Below are positions 1 through 8,343 of a DNA stretch of 20,964 nucleotides, in pieces. Source of the stretch: Chloroflexia bacterium (GTDB lineage Bacteria > Chloroflexota > Chloroflexia > Thermomicrobiales > JALYUS01); contig JAICIL010000037.1 of the NCBI GenBank assembly GCA_025924435.1, positions 1 through 20,964 of the forward strand, read 5' to 3'. Each line of letters begins with the position of its first letter. Within the stretch, counting starts at the first letter, position 1. A program made the position numbers and the translations under genes. Under the pieces are notes generated by a model. It saw only the letters and a program-made list of their open reading frames with translations, was not told the DNA's origin and did not search any database.

Positions 1-74
1 CCGCCGCCGCCGCCGCCTACGCGAGCGGACATCCGGGGCTTGTCGGGATGCGAGTAGCCACCGGCGGGCAGGCA

Positions 75-83
75 TGATATAAA
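75..83 (+). promoter_or_regulatory. Putative extended -10 promoter of the ABC exporter operon
   Basis: TG at 75-76, one base, then TATAAA at 78-83 match an extended -10 element. Transcription would begin near 90 and leave a leader of about 28 nt containing the GAAAGGA ribosome binding site. No convincing -35 box lies at the right distance; TTGTCG at 40-45 is too far away. This is inferred from sequence only. Confidence 0.45.
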
Positions 84-103
84 TCACCTGTTAAATACGT
101 GAT
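83..103. promoter_or_regulatory. Putative operator overlapping the ABC exporter promoter
   Basis: An inverted repeat ATCAC (83-87), 11 bases, GTGAT (99-103) spans the predicted transcription start and touches the -10 box. Its AT-rich centre and position suit a dimeric repressor site. Many multidrug ABC exporters are controlled by MarR- or TetR-type repressors, but no regulator gene is adjacent here, so the role is a guess. Confidence 0.3.
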
Positions 104-117
104 CGAAAGGACGCCGC

Positions 118-1899
118 ATGCCTCTGATCCTCCGCATGATGCGCTATCTCCGCCCCTACCGGCGTCAGGCGATCTGGTCCTACGGCGCGCTCATCCTCGC
201 CATCCTCCTGCAACTGGCCGTGCCGCTGCTCGTCCGCCAGATCATCAACTCGGCGATCGGGGCGGGGGACCGCCGCTTCCTCGCGTTCGCGGCGGCGGGG
301 ATCGTCCTCGTCACGCTGGGGCAGTCCACCTTCATGTACACGCGCTCGTACTGGCTCCAGTACCTCGCGGAGCGCGTCGCCTTCGATTTCCGCAACGAGA
401 TGTATACGCACCTCGAACGGCTCTCCTTCTCGTTCTACGACACCGCGCAGACTGGCCAACTCCTCTCCCGCGCGACGGAGGATGTGAACAATATCCGGCG
501 CTTCTTCATGTTTGGGCTGCGGATGGCGGTGCAGTCGTCGCTCCTCCTGCTCGGCGTGACGGTCATCATGCTGCGGCTGAACTGGCAACTCGCGCTGCTC
601 GCCCTCTCGACGGTGCCCTTCATGCTCTGGGTGACGCTCTGGTTCAGCACTTCCATCCGGCCGCTCTTCCTGCGCGCCCAGACGCAGTTCGGCGTGGCGA
701 TGAACGCCTTGCAGGAGAATCTGGCGGGCGTGCGCGTCGTGCGGGCCTTCGCGCGGGAGGAGTTCGAGATCGCCAAGTTCGAGCGGGAGACGACGGCGCT
801 CTACGACCGGCAGATGGACGCCGCGCGCCGTTGGACCTTCGTCTTCCCGATGATGTCCTTCATCACGGGCCTCGGCACGGCGATCATCATCGCGTACGGC
901 GGCTCGGCGGCGATCCGCCACGATTTGCAGGTCGGCACGCTGCTCGCCTTCTACCTCTATCTGAATATGCTCGCGGAGCCGGTGCGCAATGTCGGCTGGA
1001 TCGTCAACAACGTCGCTCGCGCGCAGGCGTCGGCGGAGCGCGTCTTCGAGGTGCTCGACAAGAAGCCGCAGATCTTCTCGCCCGCCGACCCTTTCCATCC
1101 GGCGGCGGTCGGCGGCCATGTGACGCTCGACAATGTGCAGTTCGCCTACTCGCGGGAGAGTCGCGATGTCCTGCGCGGCGTCTCAATTGACGCCCCGCCC
1201 GGCTCGGTGACCGCGCTGCTCGGCGCGACGGGCAGCGGCAAGAGCAGCATCATCCAGTTGCTCCCGCGCTTCTACGACGTCACGGACGGCGCGATCCGCG
1301 TGGACGGTATGGATGTGCGCGACTGGGACCTGGAAACGTTGCGGAAGAATGTTGGCCTCGTCTTGCAGGAGACCTTTCTCTTCTCCGTTTCGATCCGCGA
1401 GAACATCGCCTACGGCAACGGCGACGCCACGGACGAGCAGGTGATCGCGGCGGCGCAAGCGGCCCAGGCGCACGAGTTCATCGTCACGCTGCCGAACGGC
1501 TACGAGACGCTGCTCGGCGAGCGGGGCGTCAACCTCTCCGGCGGGCAGAAGCAGCGGCTCGCCATCGCCCGCGCGCTCCTCCTCAACCCGCGCATCCTGA
1601 TTCTCGACGACGCGACGAGCAGTGTGGACATGGAGACGGAGTTCGCGATTCAGCGCGCGCTGAATGTCCTGATGGAGGGGCGGACGACCTTCATCATCGC
1701 GCAACGCCTGAGCAGTGTGCGCAATGCGGATCAGATTTGCGTGTTGAGCGAGGGGCAGATCGTCGAGCGCGGCACGCACGCCGAACTGCTGGCGCGCGGC
1801 GCGTTGTACACCGAACTGTACGACCTTCAGATGCGCGATGAGGAGATCGTGGCGGCGGAACTGCGCGCCGACGTTCCCGTCGAGGCCGACGGTGACTAG
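118..1899 (+). CDS. ABC exporter half-transporter with degenerate ATP site
   Basis: A 593-residue type I ABC exporter half-transporter: an N-terminal six-helix transmembrane domain (about residues 15-315) followed by a nucleotide-binding domain. Walker A is GATGSGKS at 369-376 and the signature LSGGQ is at 473-477. Walker B reads ILILDD, so Asp498 replaces the catalytic Glu, and the switch residue is Gln529 (IIAQRLSS) instead of His. These two changes are known from the degenerate-site subunits of heterodimeric exporters such as TM287/288 and BmrCD. The ATG at 118 has GAAAGGA about 8 nt upstream. The next gene, 33 nt downstream, has the complementary motif pattern, so the two probably form one exporter in the cytoplasmic membrane. 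The substrate (drug, lipid or peptide) cannot be told. Confidence 0.93.
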   Translation: MPLILRMMRYLRPYRRQAIWSYGALILAILLQLAVPLLVRQIINSAIGAGDRRFLAFAAAGIVLVTLGQSTFMYTRSYWLQYLAERVAFDFRNEMYTHLERLSFSFYDTAQTGQLLSRATEDVNNIRRFFMFGLRMAVQSSLLLLGVTVIMLRLNWQLALLALSTVPFMLWVTLWFSTSIRPLFLRAQTQFGVAMNALQENLAGVRVVRAFAREEFEIAKFERETTALYDRQMDAARRWTFVFPMMSFITGLGTAIIIAYGGSAAIRHDLQVGTLLAFYLYLNMLAEPVRNVGWIVNNVARAQASAERVFEVLDKKPQIFSPADPFHPAAVGGHVTLDNVQFAYSRESRDVLRGVSIDAPPGSVTALLGATGSGKSSIIQLLPRFYDVTDGAIRVDGMDVRDWDLETLRKNVGLVLQETFLFSVSIRENIAYGNGDATDEQVIAAAQAAQAHEFIVTLPNGYETLLGERGVNLSGGQKQRLAIARALLLNPRILILDDATSSVDMETEFAIQRALNVLMEGRTTFIIAQRLSSVRNADQICVLSEGQIVERGTHAELLARGALYTELYDLQMRDEEIVAAELRADVPVEADGD

Positions 1900-1932
1900 C
1901 GCGTTTTTCCGGTCGCGGAGGGACACCCGCCG

Positions 1933-3735
1933 ATGATGCACTTCCAGGGCGATCCCGACGATCTGCTCGGCAAGGCGTTCGACCGGCATACCGCCCGACG
2001 GCTCTTCGGCTTCCTCGCGCCGTATCGGTGGCAAATCCTGCTCGCGGCGGCGGCGGTGCTGATCGGCACCTTCTGCGATCTCTCGTTGTACTGGCTGTTT
2101 GGCCGCGCGGTAGACAAGGGCGTCAGCCACGGCAGTTACGCGACGCTTTTTGGGGTCGTCGGCTTGTTTCTCGGCGCGCTGACGATTGCCTTCTTCGCGC
2201 GCTGGCTGCTCTTTTTCCTGATGGCGCGCGTCGGCAACCGCGTCATTTTCGACCTGCGCGCCGCGCTCTTCCGGCACATGCAGGTGCTCGGCCTGAAGAC
2301 GTACGACCGGATGGGCGTCGGGCGCATGATGTCGCGCATCCAGAACGACGTGACCGTGCTCGAAGACTTCCTCTCGACGGGCATGATCAGCGTGCTCACC
2401 GATGTGCTGACGCTCGTCGGCGTGGTGATCGCGATGTTCGCCCTCAATATCCGCCTCGCGCTGATCTCCTACACCGTTTTGCCGCTGATGTTCGTCGTGA
2501 TGTACTTCTGGCGCAAGCGGGCGATTCAGACCTACCGGGCGACGCGCATCGCGATCAGCCGCGTGACCGGGAACTTCGCGGAGAATATCAACGGCATGCG
2601 CGTCGTGCAGTCCTTCGGGCGCGAGGGGCGGAACTTCGCGGGCTTCAAGGTGCTCAATCAGGATAACCTCGACGCGAACGCCGACGCGGCGCGCCTCTCG
2701 GCCTTCCTCTTCCCGGCGGTCGAATTGCTCAGCGCGATGGCGACGGCGATTGTCCTGCTCTTCGGCGGGTTGCGGGTGATCGGCGGCGGCCTGACCGTCG
2801 GCGCGCTGATCGCCTTCCTCGGCTATGTGACGCGCTTCTTCCAGCCGGTGCGGACACTCTCCGACCGCTACAACACGCTCCAGGCTTCGACCGTCGCGGC
2901 GGAGCGCATCTTCGAACTGCTGGACGAGCCGTCGGAGATCGTGGACGCGCCGGACGCCTACCCGCTGCCGCCGATCCACGGCGAGATCGTCCTCGACCAT
3001 GTGACATTCGGCTACAACGCGACGCCCGTGCTGCACGACCTCAACCTGACGATCGAGCAGGGGAAGACCGTCGCGTTCGTCGGCGCGACGGGCGCGGGGA
3101 AATCCAGCCTCGTCAACCTCGTGCCCCGCTTCTACGATGTCTACGACGGCCGGCTGACGATAGACGGCCACGACGTCCGCGCCGTGCGGCTGGCGTCGCT
3201 GCGGAGCCAGATCGCCGTGGTCTTGCAGGACCCCTTCCTGTTCGCCGGGACGCTCGCGGACAATATCCGCTACGGCCGCCTCGAAGCGACGGATGGCGAG
3301 GTGGAGGAGGCCGCGCGGGCGGTTGGGGCGCACGACTTCATCGCGCGGATGCCGAGCGGCTACGCGACCGAGATTCAGGAGCGCGGCGGCGGCCTGAGCG
3401 TCGGCCAGCGGCAACTCGTCGCCTTCGCGCGGGCGCTGCTCGCGGACCGGCGGGTGCTCATCCTCGACGAGGCGACGAGCAGCGTGGACACCCAGACGGA
3501 GCGAGTCATCCAGGAGGCGCTGAAGCGGGTGCTGGCGAACCGCACCGCCCTCGTCATCGCCCACCGCCTCAGCACCGTCGTGGACGCGGACGAAGTCGTC
3601 GTCCTCGATCATGGGCGGATCGTCGAGCGCGGCACACACACCGAGCTGCTGGCGCGCCGGGGCTTCTACTTCAATCTCTACGCGATGCAGTTCCGCGCGC
3701 GGGACGAGGAGCGCGACGGGCGCGCGGCGGACTAG
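1933..3735 (+). CDS. ABC exporter half-transporter with intact catalytic Glu, partner of preceding gene
   Basis: A 600-residue ABC exporter half-transporter with an N-terminal transmembrane domain (about 30-330) and a C-terminal ATPase. Walker A GATGAGKS starts at 384. Walker B ends in Asp512-Glu513 with the catalytic Glu present, and the switch His544 is intact (VIAHRLST). The signature is LSVGQ (488-492) instead of LSGGQ. In a heterodimer this altered signature would face the degenerate Walker A/B of the preceding protein, which leaves one competent and one impaired site. GGAGGG at 1917-1922 precedes two tandem ATG codons (1933, 1936); either could be the start. It lies 33 nt behind the first subunit in one operon. 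A heptamer-repeat hairpin follows the stop. Confidence 0.93.
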   Translation: MMHFQGDPDDLLGKAFDRHTARRLFGFLAPYRWQILLAAAAVLIGTFCDLSLYWLFGRAVDKGVSHGSYATLFGVVGLFLGALTIAFFARWLLFFLMARVGNRVIFDLRAALFRHMQVLGLKTYDRMGVGRMMSRIQNDVTVLEDFLSTGMISVLTDVLTLVGVVIAMFALNIRLALISYTVLPLMFVVMYFWRKRAIQTYRATRIAISRVTGNFAENINGMRVVQSFGREGRNFAGFKVLNQDNLDANADAARLSAFLFPAVELLSAMATAIVLLFGGLRVIGGGLTVGALIAFLGYVTRFFQPVRTLSDRYNTLQASTVAAERIFELLDEPSEIVDAPDAYPLPPIHGEIVLDHVTFGYNATPVLHDLNLTIEQGKTVAFVGATGAGKSSLVNLVPRFYDVYDGRLTIDGHDVRAVRLASLRSQIAVVLQDPFLFAGTLADNIRYGRLEATDGEVEEAARAVGAHDFIARMPSGYATEIQERGGGLSVGQRQLVAFARALLADRRVLILDEATSSVDTQTERVIQEALKRVLANRTALVIAHRLSTVVDADEVVVLDHGRIVERGTHTELLARRGFYFNLYAMQFRARDEERDGRAAD

Positions 3736-3739
3736 AGGA

Positions 3740-3800
3740 GTTCGGGGTTCGGGGTTCGGGGTTCGGGGTTCGATGAAAGCCAGCCCGAACCTCGAACCCC
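3740..3800. repeat. Heptamer tandem repeat with inverted units forming a hairpin
   Basis: Five consecutive 7-base units (four GTTCGGG, then GTTCGAT) occupy 3740-3774. Complementary units at 3786-3800 pair with 3758-3772 to give a 15-bp stem (14 Watson-Crick pairs plus one G-U in the plus-strand RNA) around a 13-nt loop. It sits between the stop of the second ABC gene (3735) and the stop of the convergent hydrolase gene (3804), so it could act as a transcript-end structure for the plus strand. There is no T-run, so a classic intrinsic terminator is not shown. Confidence 0.85.
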
Positions 3801-3803
3801 TGT

Positions 3804-4607
3804 TCATCCGAAGAGCGTCAATTGCCGGTGGCGGATGCATTGCCAGATGGGGCCGTTCGCGTAGCGGGGTAGTGCCGTGACCGTCGCGCCGAAGATGCCG
3901 GCGGCGTGCAGCGCGCCGGAGACGGTGGCAACCGCCGTCTCCGGCGCGTTGTTGTTCGCGGAGAGGTGGGCGAGCCAGACATCGCGCGGGCGGTCGTGCA
4001 CGAAGGCTTGGGCGAGGAGGTCGCCGCAATCGGCGTTCGAGAGGTGGCCGCCGCGCCCCTTGATGCGCGCCTTGAGGAACCACGGATACGAACCGGCGTC
4101 GAGCATCGCGGCGTCGTAGTTCGCCTCGATGACGGCGAGATCCGCCGCGCCGATAGCGGCGCGCACGGCATCCGATGCGCCGCCGAGATCGGTGAAGAGC
4201 GCGACGGTGCAGCCGTCCGCCTCCACGACGAACCCGTACGTCCCGGCGGCATCGTGCGCGACGCGGCAAGGGGTCACGGCGATGTCGCCGACCGTCCATG
4301 TGCCGCCGGGATCGAAAGCGTCCGTGACGACATCGCCGAACCAGGTCACGTCGGCGACGAATTCCGGGCTGGCGACGATTGGCATGCGCGCCGCCTCGCG
4401 CAGGGGGCGGGCGGCCTGCGTGTGGTCGGAATGTTCGTGCGAGAGGATCACCGTCTCGATCTCGTCGGGGCGGACGCCGAGGCGGGCGAGATTCTTGCGC
4501 AGGCGGGGATACTGGACGCCACAATCCACGAGCAGGGTCCGGCGCGCGGCGCTACGGATCAATGTCGCATTGCCGCTGCTGCCGCTGCCGAGACTACAAA
4601 CGAACAC
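3804..4607 (-). CDS. Metallo-beta-lactamase-fold hydrolase, WalJ/YycJ type
   Basis: A 267-residue MBL-fold metallohydrolase. The N-terminus LGSGSSGNATL, the metal motif HEHSDH (His57, His59, Asp61, His62), His118, Asp140 (LFTD), GHLSN at 187-191 and His214 (LAHLS) match the WalJ/YycJ family in order. These proteins are zinc- or manganese-dependent; family members are reported as nucleases or linked to WalRK signalling and DNA repair, but the substrate here is unknown. The start is GTG at 4607; GGGAG about 5 nt upstream is the ribosome binding site and is itself one unit of a heptamer repeat. The gene is divergent from the UPF0182 gene. No walR/walK genes are nearby, unlike in Firmicutes. Confidence 0.88.
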   Translation of the reverse strand: MFVCSLGSGSSGNATLIRSAARRTLLVDCGVQYPRLRKNLARLGVRPDEIETVILSHEHSDHTQAARPLREAARMPIVASPEFVADVTWFGDVVTDAFDPGGTWTVGDIAVTPCRVAHDAAGTYGFVVEADGCTVALFTDLGGASDAVRAAIGAADLAVIEANYDAAMLDAGSYPWFLKARIKGRGGHLSNADCGDLLAQAFVHDRPRDVWLAHLSANNNAPETAVATVSGALHAAGIFGATVTALPRYANGPIWQCIRHRQLTLFG

Positions 4608-4611
4608 GCAT

Positions 4612-4646
4612 CACTCCCGACTGTCCACTCCTCACTGCCCACTACC
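4612..4646. repeat. Heptamer tandem repeat, five units of CACTNCC type
   Basis: The units are CACTCCC, GACTGTC, CACTCCT, CACTGCC and CACTACC, in an unbroken 7-base register. Read on the minus strand the units are GGNAGTG-like, and the last one (GGGAGTG) provides the ribosome binding site of the WalJ-like gene. The whole repeat lies in the 5' leader of that gene. Confidence 0.75.
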
Positions 4647-4655
4647 ATGAATCGG

Positions 4656-4668
4656 TGGTATCGTATCA
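4656..4668. promoter_or_regulatory. Putative overlapping divergent promoters (WalJ-like gene and UPF0182 gene)
   Basis: The 92-bp gap between two divergent genes holds TGG-TATCGT (4656-4664, plus) and, overlapping it on the minus strand, TGA-TACGAT (4668 down to 4660). Both fit extended -10 elements weakly (four of six bases each). Start sites would lie near 4671 (+) and 4653 (-). If real, the two polymerases could not bind together. This is inference from sequence only. Confidence 0.3.
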
Positions 4669-4699
4669 AGGGCATTCGTTCAATGAAAGAGAGTATCCA

Positions 4700-7612
4700 A
4701 TGGGTTTCGATTTCGGCGGTCGTCCGCAGCCGTTGCGCTCGGTGCGGCGCGATCCATCCGGCGGCGATGTCTCCGGTACGGGCGAACGACCGTGGTGGCT
4801 CTGGCCGGCGGCGGTGCTCGGCGCGCTGGCTCTGCTCGTCATTCTGCTGCTGATGACGGCCGGGTTCTGGGCAAACCTCTGGTGGTTCTCCAGCCTGGGC
4901 TTTCGGGATGTCCTCGTGACGCGCTACGTCGCGACAATCCTCTCGTTCCTGATCGGTTTCGTTATCGCCGCGCTCTTCATCGGCGTCAATCTGGTCGTCG
5001 CGCTCCGCTCCGACGGCGGGTTCGACCTGACAGTCGGCGATGTGCGGATGGGCCGGCGACTCAGCCTCGCCGCCCTCGTCGCCGTGACCGCCGGTCTGGG
5101 CGGGCTGTTCGCCATTTCGGTCGGCGCGGAGTGGGAACTCTTCCTCCGCTTCCTGAACCGGACGCCGTTCGGCGTGGCGGACCCGCAGTTCCATCAGGAT
5201 GTCTCATTCTACGTCTTCACACTGCCCGTCCTCGCATTCTGGCGGTCGTGGGCGATGTCCCTGATTATCCTGACCGCCATCGCGGTCGCGGCGGTCTACG
5301 CGGCGAAACTGGGCGCGGACCTCGCGGGCGGGCGGTTCCACCTGCCGCCGCATACGCGCGCCCATCTCTCGATCCTCGGCGTTTTCTTCCTCGTCGGCAT
5401 GGCGCTCGGCTACTGGCTCGATACGCGCGAGTTGGTCTATTCGACGCGCGGCGTCGTCGAGGGCGCGTCCTACACCGACGTGAACGCGCAAATCCCGGCC
5501 AATTACATCCTGCTCGGCATCTCGCTCGTCGCGGCGATCCTGCTCGGCATCAATGCGTTCCGCCGCCAGTTGCCGCTCTTCGTCGGGACGCTCGGCGTAT
5601 GGGCGGTCGCGGCGGTCCTCATCGGGTCCGGCTATCCGGCGGTCGTCCAATCGGCGAGCGTCCGGCCGAACGAATTGGGGAAGGAACGGCCCTATATTGA
5701 CCGCAACATCGCGATGACGCGGCAGGCATTCAATATTGACCAGGTGGATCGCCAGCAACTCGCCGGCGTCGGCGATCCAACACAGGCAGGCCTCGACGCG
5801 AACAAGGCATCCATCGCCAATATCCGCCTCTGGGATGACCTGGTGCTCTTGAAATCGTATCCGCAATTGCAGCAGATCCGGCAGTACTACACCTTCAAGG
5901 ATGTGGACATTGACCGCTATCAGGTGGACGGCCAGTATCGGCAGATCATGCTCTCCGCGCGCGAGCTGGATTCCTCCCAACTCGCGGCACAATCGCAGAC
6001 GTGGCAGAACCGCCATCTCATCTATACCCACGGCTACGGCGTCGTCGCGAGCACGGCGAATGAGGTCGTCGGCGGTGGCAACCCGAACATCATCCTCGGC
6101 GACATCCCGCCGCGCGGGCCGAGCGATCTCCAGGTGCAGGAGCCGCGCATCTACTACGGCGAGGTGACGAATGACTACGTCTTCGTGAACACGAAGCAGC
6201 CGGAGTTCGACCGCCCATCGGGGACGGCGGCGCAGTCGCAGGGGGAGTACACGTCGTACGGCGGCGGCAATGGCGTCCCGGCGGGCAGCGTGTTCCGGAA
6301 GATCGTGCTTGCCGCGTACCTCGGCGAGCCGAAGGTGCTCCTCAGCGGCGACATCACCGGCAATGCCGAGGCGCTCTACCGCCGCAATGTCGTGGATCGC
6401 CTGCACACGGTCGCGCCCTTCCTCCGCTACGACAACGACCCGTATCTCGTCGTCATTGACGGCCGGCTTGTCTGGGTGAACGACGCGTACACGCTCACGA
6501 GCCGCTATCCGTATGCGACGCAGTTCAATGGCGGGACCGGGATGACCGGCGGCTTCAACTATATTCGCAACAGCGTCAAGGCGACGGTGGACGCCTACGA
6601 CGGCACTGTCCGCCTCTATGTCGTTGATCCTTCCGACCCGATCGTCGCCACGTACGAGAAAATCTACCCGTCGCTCTTCGTGCCGGGCAGCACGGCCTCG
6701 CCCTCGCTGCGGGCGCATTTCCGCTACCCCGAAGATTACTTCAATGTCCAGACCTCGATGTACACCCGCTATCACGTCACCGATCCGCAGGTCTTCTACG
6801 GCAGCGAGGATCAGTGGGCGATCGCCAATGTGCAGGTCGGCGAGAAGAAGGATGTGCAGCCCATTTCCTCATACTACGTGCTCGTCAGATTGCCCGGCCA
6901 GCAGCGGGAGGAGTACGCGCTCGTCCGACCGTTCACGCCCGGCGGCGGTACGAATAACCGGCAGAACATGGTCGCATTCCTCGCCGGTCGGAGCGACGGC
7001 GACAACTACGGCAAACTCGTGGACTACGAGTTCCCCCGGCAATTGACGGTACAAGGCCCGCAGCAGGTCGAGGCGCGCATCAACCAGGAGCCGGACATAT
7101 CCAAGGAGATTTCGCTCCTCGACCAGGCGGGTTCCCAGGTGATTCTGGGGAACTTCCTCATCATCCCGATCGAGAACACGCTCCTCTATGTCGAGCCGCT
7201 CTATGTGCAGGCGGTCAACAGCCCATTCCCGGAATTGAAGCGCGTGATCGTCGCGTCTCAGAATGGTGTTGTGATGCGGCCCTCGCTGAACGAGGCGATT
7301 GCCGCGCTCATCAGCGGCGGCGCGCCGAGTACGACCGCGCCGGTGACGAATGGGGCGGCGCCCGGCCAAACGTCGCCGCCCGCCACGGGTGGCTCCGACG
7401 CGACGCAGGCCGCCGCCGCGCTGACTCATTACCAGCGGGCGCAGGATGCGCTGAAAACGGGCGACTGGGCGACCTTCGGCAGCGAATTGGCGCAGGTGCA
7501 GCAGATTCTCCAGCAACTTTCCGGATCGCCCCCTACTCCGACGGCGCAACCGCCCGGCGGCACGCCGGTGGGAACGCCGAGGCCCGCACCGAGCGCAACC
7601 CCGCGCCCTTAG
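4700..7612 (+). CDS. UPF0182 family integral membrane protein
   Basis: A 970-residue UPF0182 protein of unknown function. The first 320 residues hold seven predicted membrane segments (about 33-57, 71-102, 120-141, 168-202, 222-240, 268-286, 291-312). A large soluble domain follows (about 320-870) with family-like stretches such as KERPYIDRNI and YPEDYFNVQ. The last 100 residues are a Thr/Pro/Gly-rich tail around one helical segment (THYQRAQDALKTGDWATFGSEL), a layout typical of the family. The soluble domain probably faces outside. The ATG at 4700 was chosen because MGFDFGG directly precedes the charged leader and first membrane segment; the GAGAG upstream is a weak ribosome site. The reading frame is open further upstream but not protein-like. 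Its stop overlaps the convergent yggS stop by 4 nt. Confidence 0.92.
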   Translation: MGFDFGGRPQPLRSVRRDPSGGDVSGTGERPWWLWPAAVLGALALLVILLLMTAGFWANLWWFSSLGFRDVLVTRYVATILSFLIGFVIAALFIGVNLVVALRSDGGFDLTVGDVRMGRRLSLAALVAVTAGLGGLFAISVGAEWELFLRFLNRTPFGVADPQFHQDVSFYVFTLPVLAFWRSWAMSLIILTAIAVAAVYAAKLGADLAGGRFHLPPHTRAHLSILGVFFLVGMALGYWLDTRELVYSTRGVVEGASYTDVNAQIPANYILLGISLVAAILLGINAFRRQLPLFVGTLGVWAVAAVLIGSGYPAVVQSASVRPNELGKERPYIDRNIAMTRQAFNIDQVDRQQLAGVGDPTQAGLDANKASIANIRLWDDLVLLKSYPQLQQIRQYYTFKDVDIDRYQVDGQYRQIMLSARELDSSQLAAQSQTWQNRHLIYTHGYGVVASTANEVVGGGNPNIILGDIPPRGPSDLQVQEPRIYYGEVTNDYVFVNTKQPEFDRPSGTAAQSQGEYTSYGGGNGVPAGSVFRKIVLAAYLGEPKVLLSGDITGNAEALYRRNVVDRLHTVAPFLRYDNDPYLVVIDGRLVWVNDAYTLTSRYPYATQFNGGTGMTGGFNYIRNSVKATVDAYDGTVRLYVVDPSDPIVATYEKIYPSLFVPGSTASPSLRAHFRYPEDYFNVQTSMYTRYHVTDPQVFYGSEDQWAIANVQVGEKKDVQPISSYYVLVRLPGQQREEYALVRPFTPGGGTNNRQNMVAFLAGRSDGDNYGKLVDYEFPRQLTVQGPQQVEARINQEPDISKEISLLDQAGSQVILGNFLIIPIENTLLYVEPLYVQAVNSPFPELKRVIVASQNGVVMRPSLNEAIAALISGGAPSTTAPVTNGAAPGQTSPPATGGSDATQAAAALTHYQRAQDALKTGDWATFGSELAQVQQILQQLSGSPPTPTAQPPGGTPVGTPRPAPSATPRP

Positions 7613-8337
7613 CCAGGGGAGGGGAGACCTGCAAAGAGGGCGCGACCGACACGGATATGGGTCGCGCCCTCTTCAATCGCAATCGGGTAATCGTTGGACA
7701 TGCCCATCGAGAGAATCGGGAGCGAATGGGACGGATTCGCCTCGACGAGCGTGTCGCGCAGCGCCCGCAAGGATCGAAAGGCCACGCGCGCATCTTCCGG
7801 GTCGGTGACTTGGGCGGCAATGGTCATCAGTCCGCGCAGTCGGAGATGGTCGCAGTTTTTGACGACATATCCATGGAGATCGCAAGCATCTCCCGCATCC
7901 GCCCCTTGCTTCGCCCGATCCTCCGCCACGTTCACTTCCAGCAGCACATCCAGCACGACGCCCTGCCGGATCGCTTCGTGCTGCAGCGCGTCGGCGATTG
8001 CCGTGCGATTGACGGAATGGACCATCGCGAAGAGGGCGACGACATCGCGCGCCTTATTCGTTTGCAGGTTGCCGATCATGTGCAACCGGACAGCGGCGGG
8101 TGGGGGAGAGAAGGGGCTGCGTCGGCCAAATTTCTCCACCGCGTCCTGCACGCGATTCTCCGCGATGTCACGGACGCCTGCGGCGATCAATGCATCGGCG
8201 ACCGGGCGATCCACGCTCTTCGTGACGCCGATCAGCGTCACATCGGCGGGGTCGCGCCCCGCGCGGCGGCAGGCGGCGGCGATTTCCGCGCGGACGCGGG
8301 AGACATTCCCTTCGACAATGGCGGCGGCATCGGACAT
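7609..8337 (-). CDS. yggS: YggS/PLPBP family pyridoxal 5'-phosphate homeostasis protein
   Basis: A 242-residue single-domain protein with the alanine-racemase-like TIM-barrel fold. Lys40 in LIGVTKSV is the expected PLP-binding lysine. MIGNLQTNKA, NVAEDRAKQG, LRGLMTIAA and the C-terminal SMGMSNDYPIAIEEGATHIRVGRALF are hallmarks of the family, which keeps free PLP and amino-acid pools in balance and has no known enzyme activity. The ATG at 8337 has GAGGAG in the last codons of pgeF, 6 nt after whose stop it begins, so it is the third gene of a speE-like/pgeF/yggS operon. PgeF and YggS also adjoin in the ftsZ-sepF region of Actinobacteria, but ftsZ and sepF are not here. The stop interlocks with that of the convergent UPF0182 gene. 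Confidence 0.95.
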   Translation of the reverse strand: MSDAAAIVEGNVSRVRAEIAAACRRAGRDPADVTLIGVTKSVDRPVADALIAAGVRDIAENRVQDAVEKFGRRSPFSPPPAAVRLHMIGNLQTNKARDVVALFAMVHSVNRTAIADALQHEAIRQGVVLDVLLEVNVAEDRAKQGADAGDACDLHGYVVKNCDHLRLRGLMTIAAQVTDPEDARVAFRSLRALRDTLVEANPSHSLPILSMGMSNDYPIAIEEGATHIRVGRALFAGLPSPG

Positions 8338-8343
8338 GGCTGA

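Noticed and set aside
1..77. Possible 3' end of an upstream plus-strand gene, with a CCG repeat at the very edge
   Set aside because: Two frames run from the edge to stops at 55-57 and 75-77 (the latter ending GHPGLVGMRVATGGQA). Too little sequence is visible to choose or to call a gene. The CCG run is a simple triplet repeat unrelated to the heptamers.
3740..3800. CRISPR array
   Set aside because: The units are 7 bases with no spacers between them; no cas genes are present.
1183..4524. A minus-strand open frame of 1113 codons across both ABC genes
   Set aside because: It is antisense to two clear ABC transporter genes, rich in Arg/His/Asp from reversed GC-rich codons, with no domain or ribosome site. 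It is a shadow frame.
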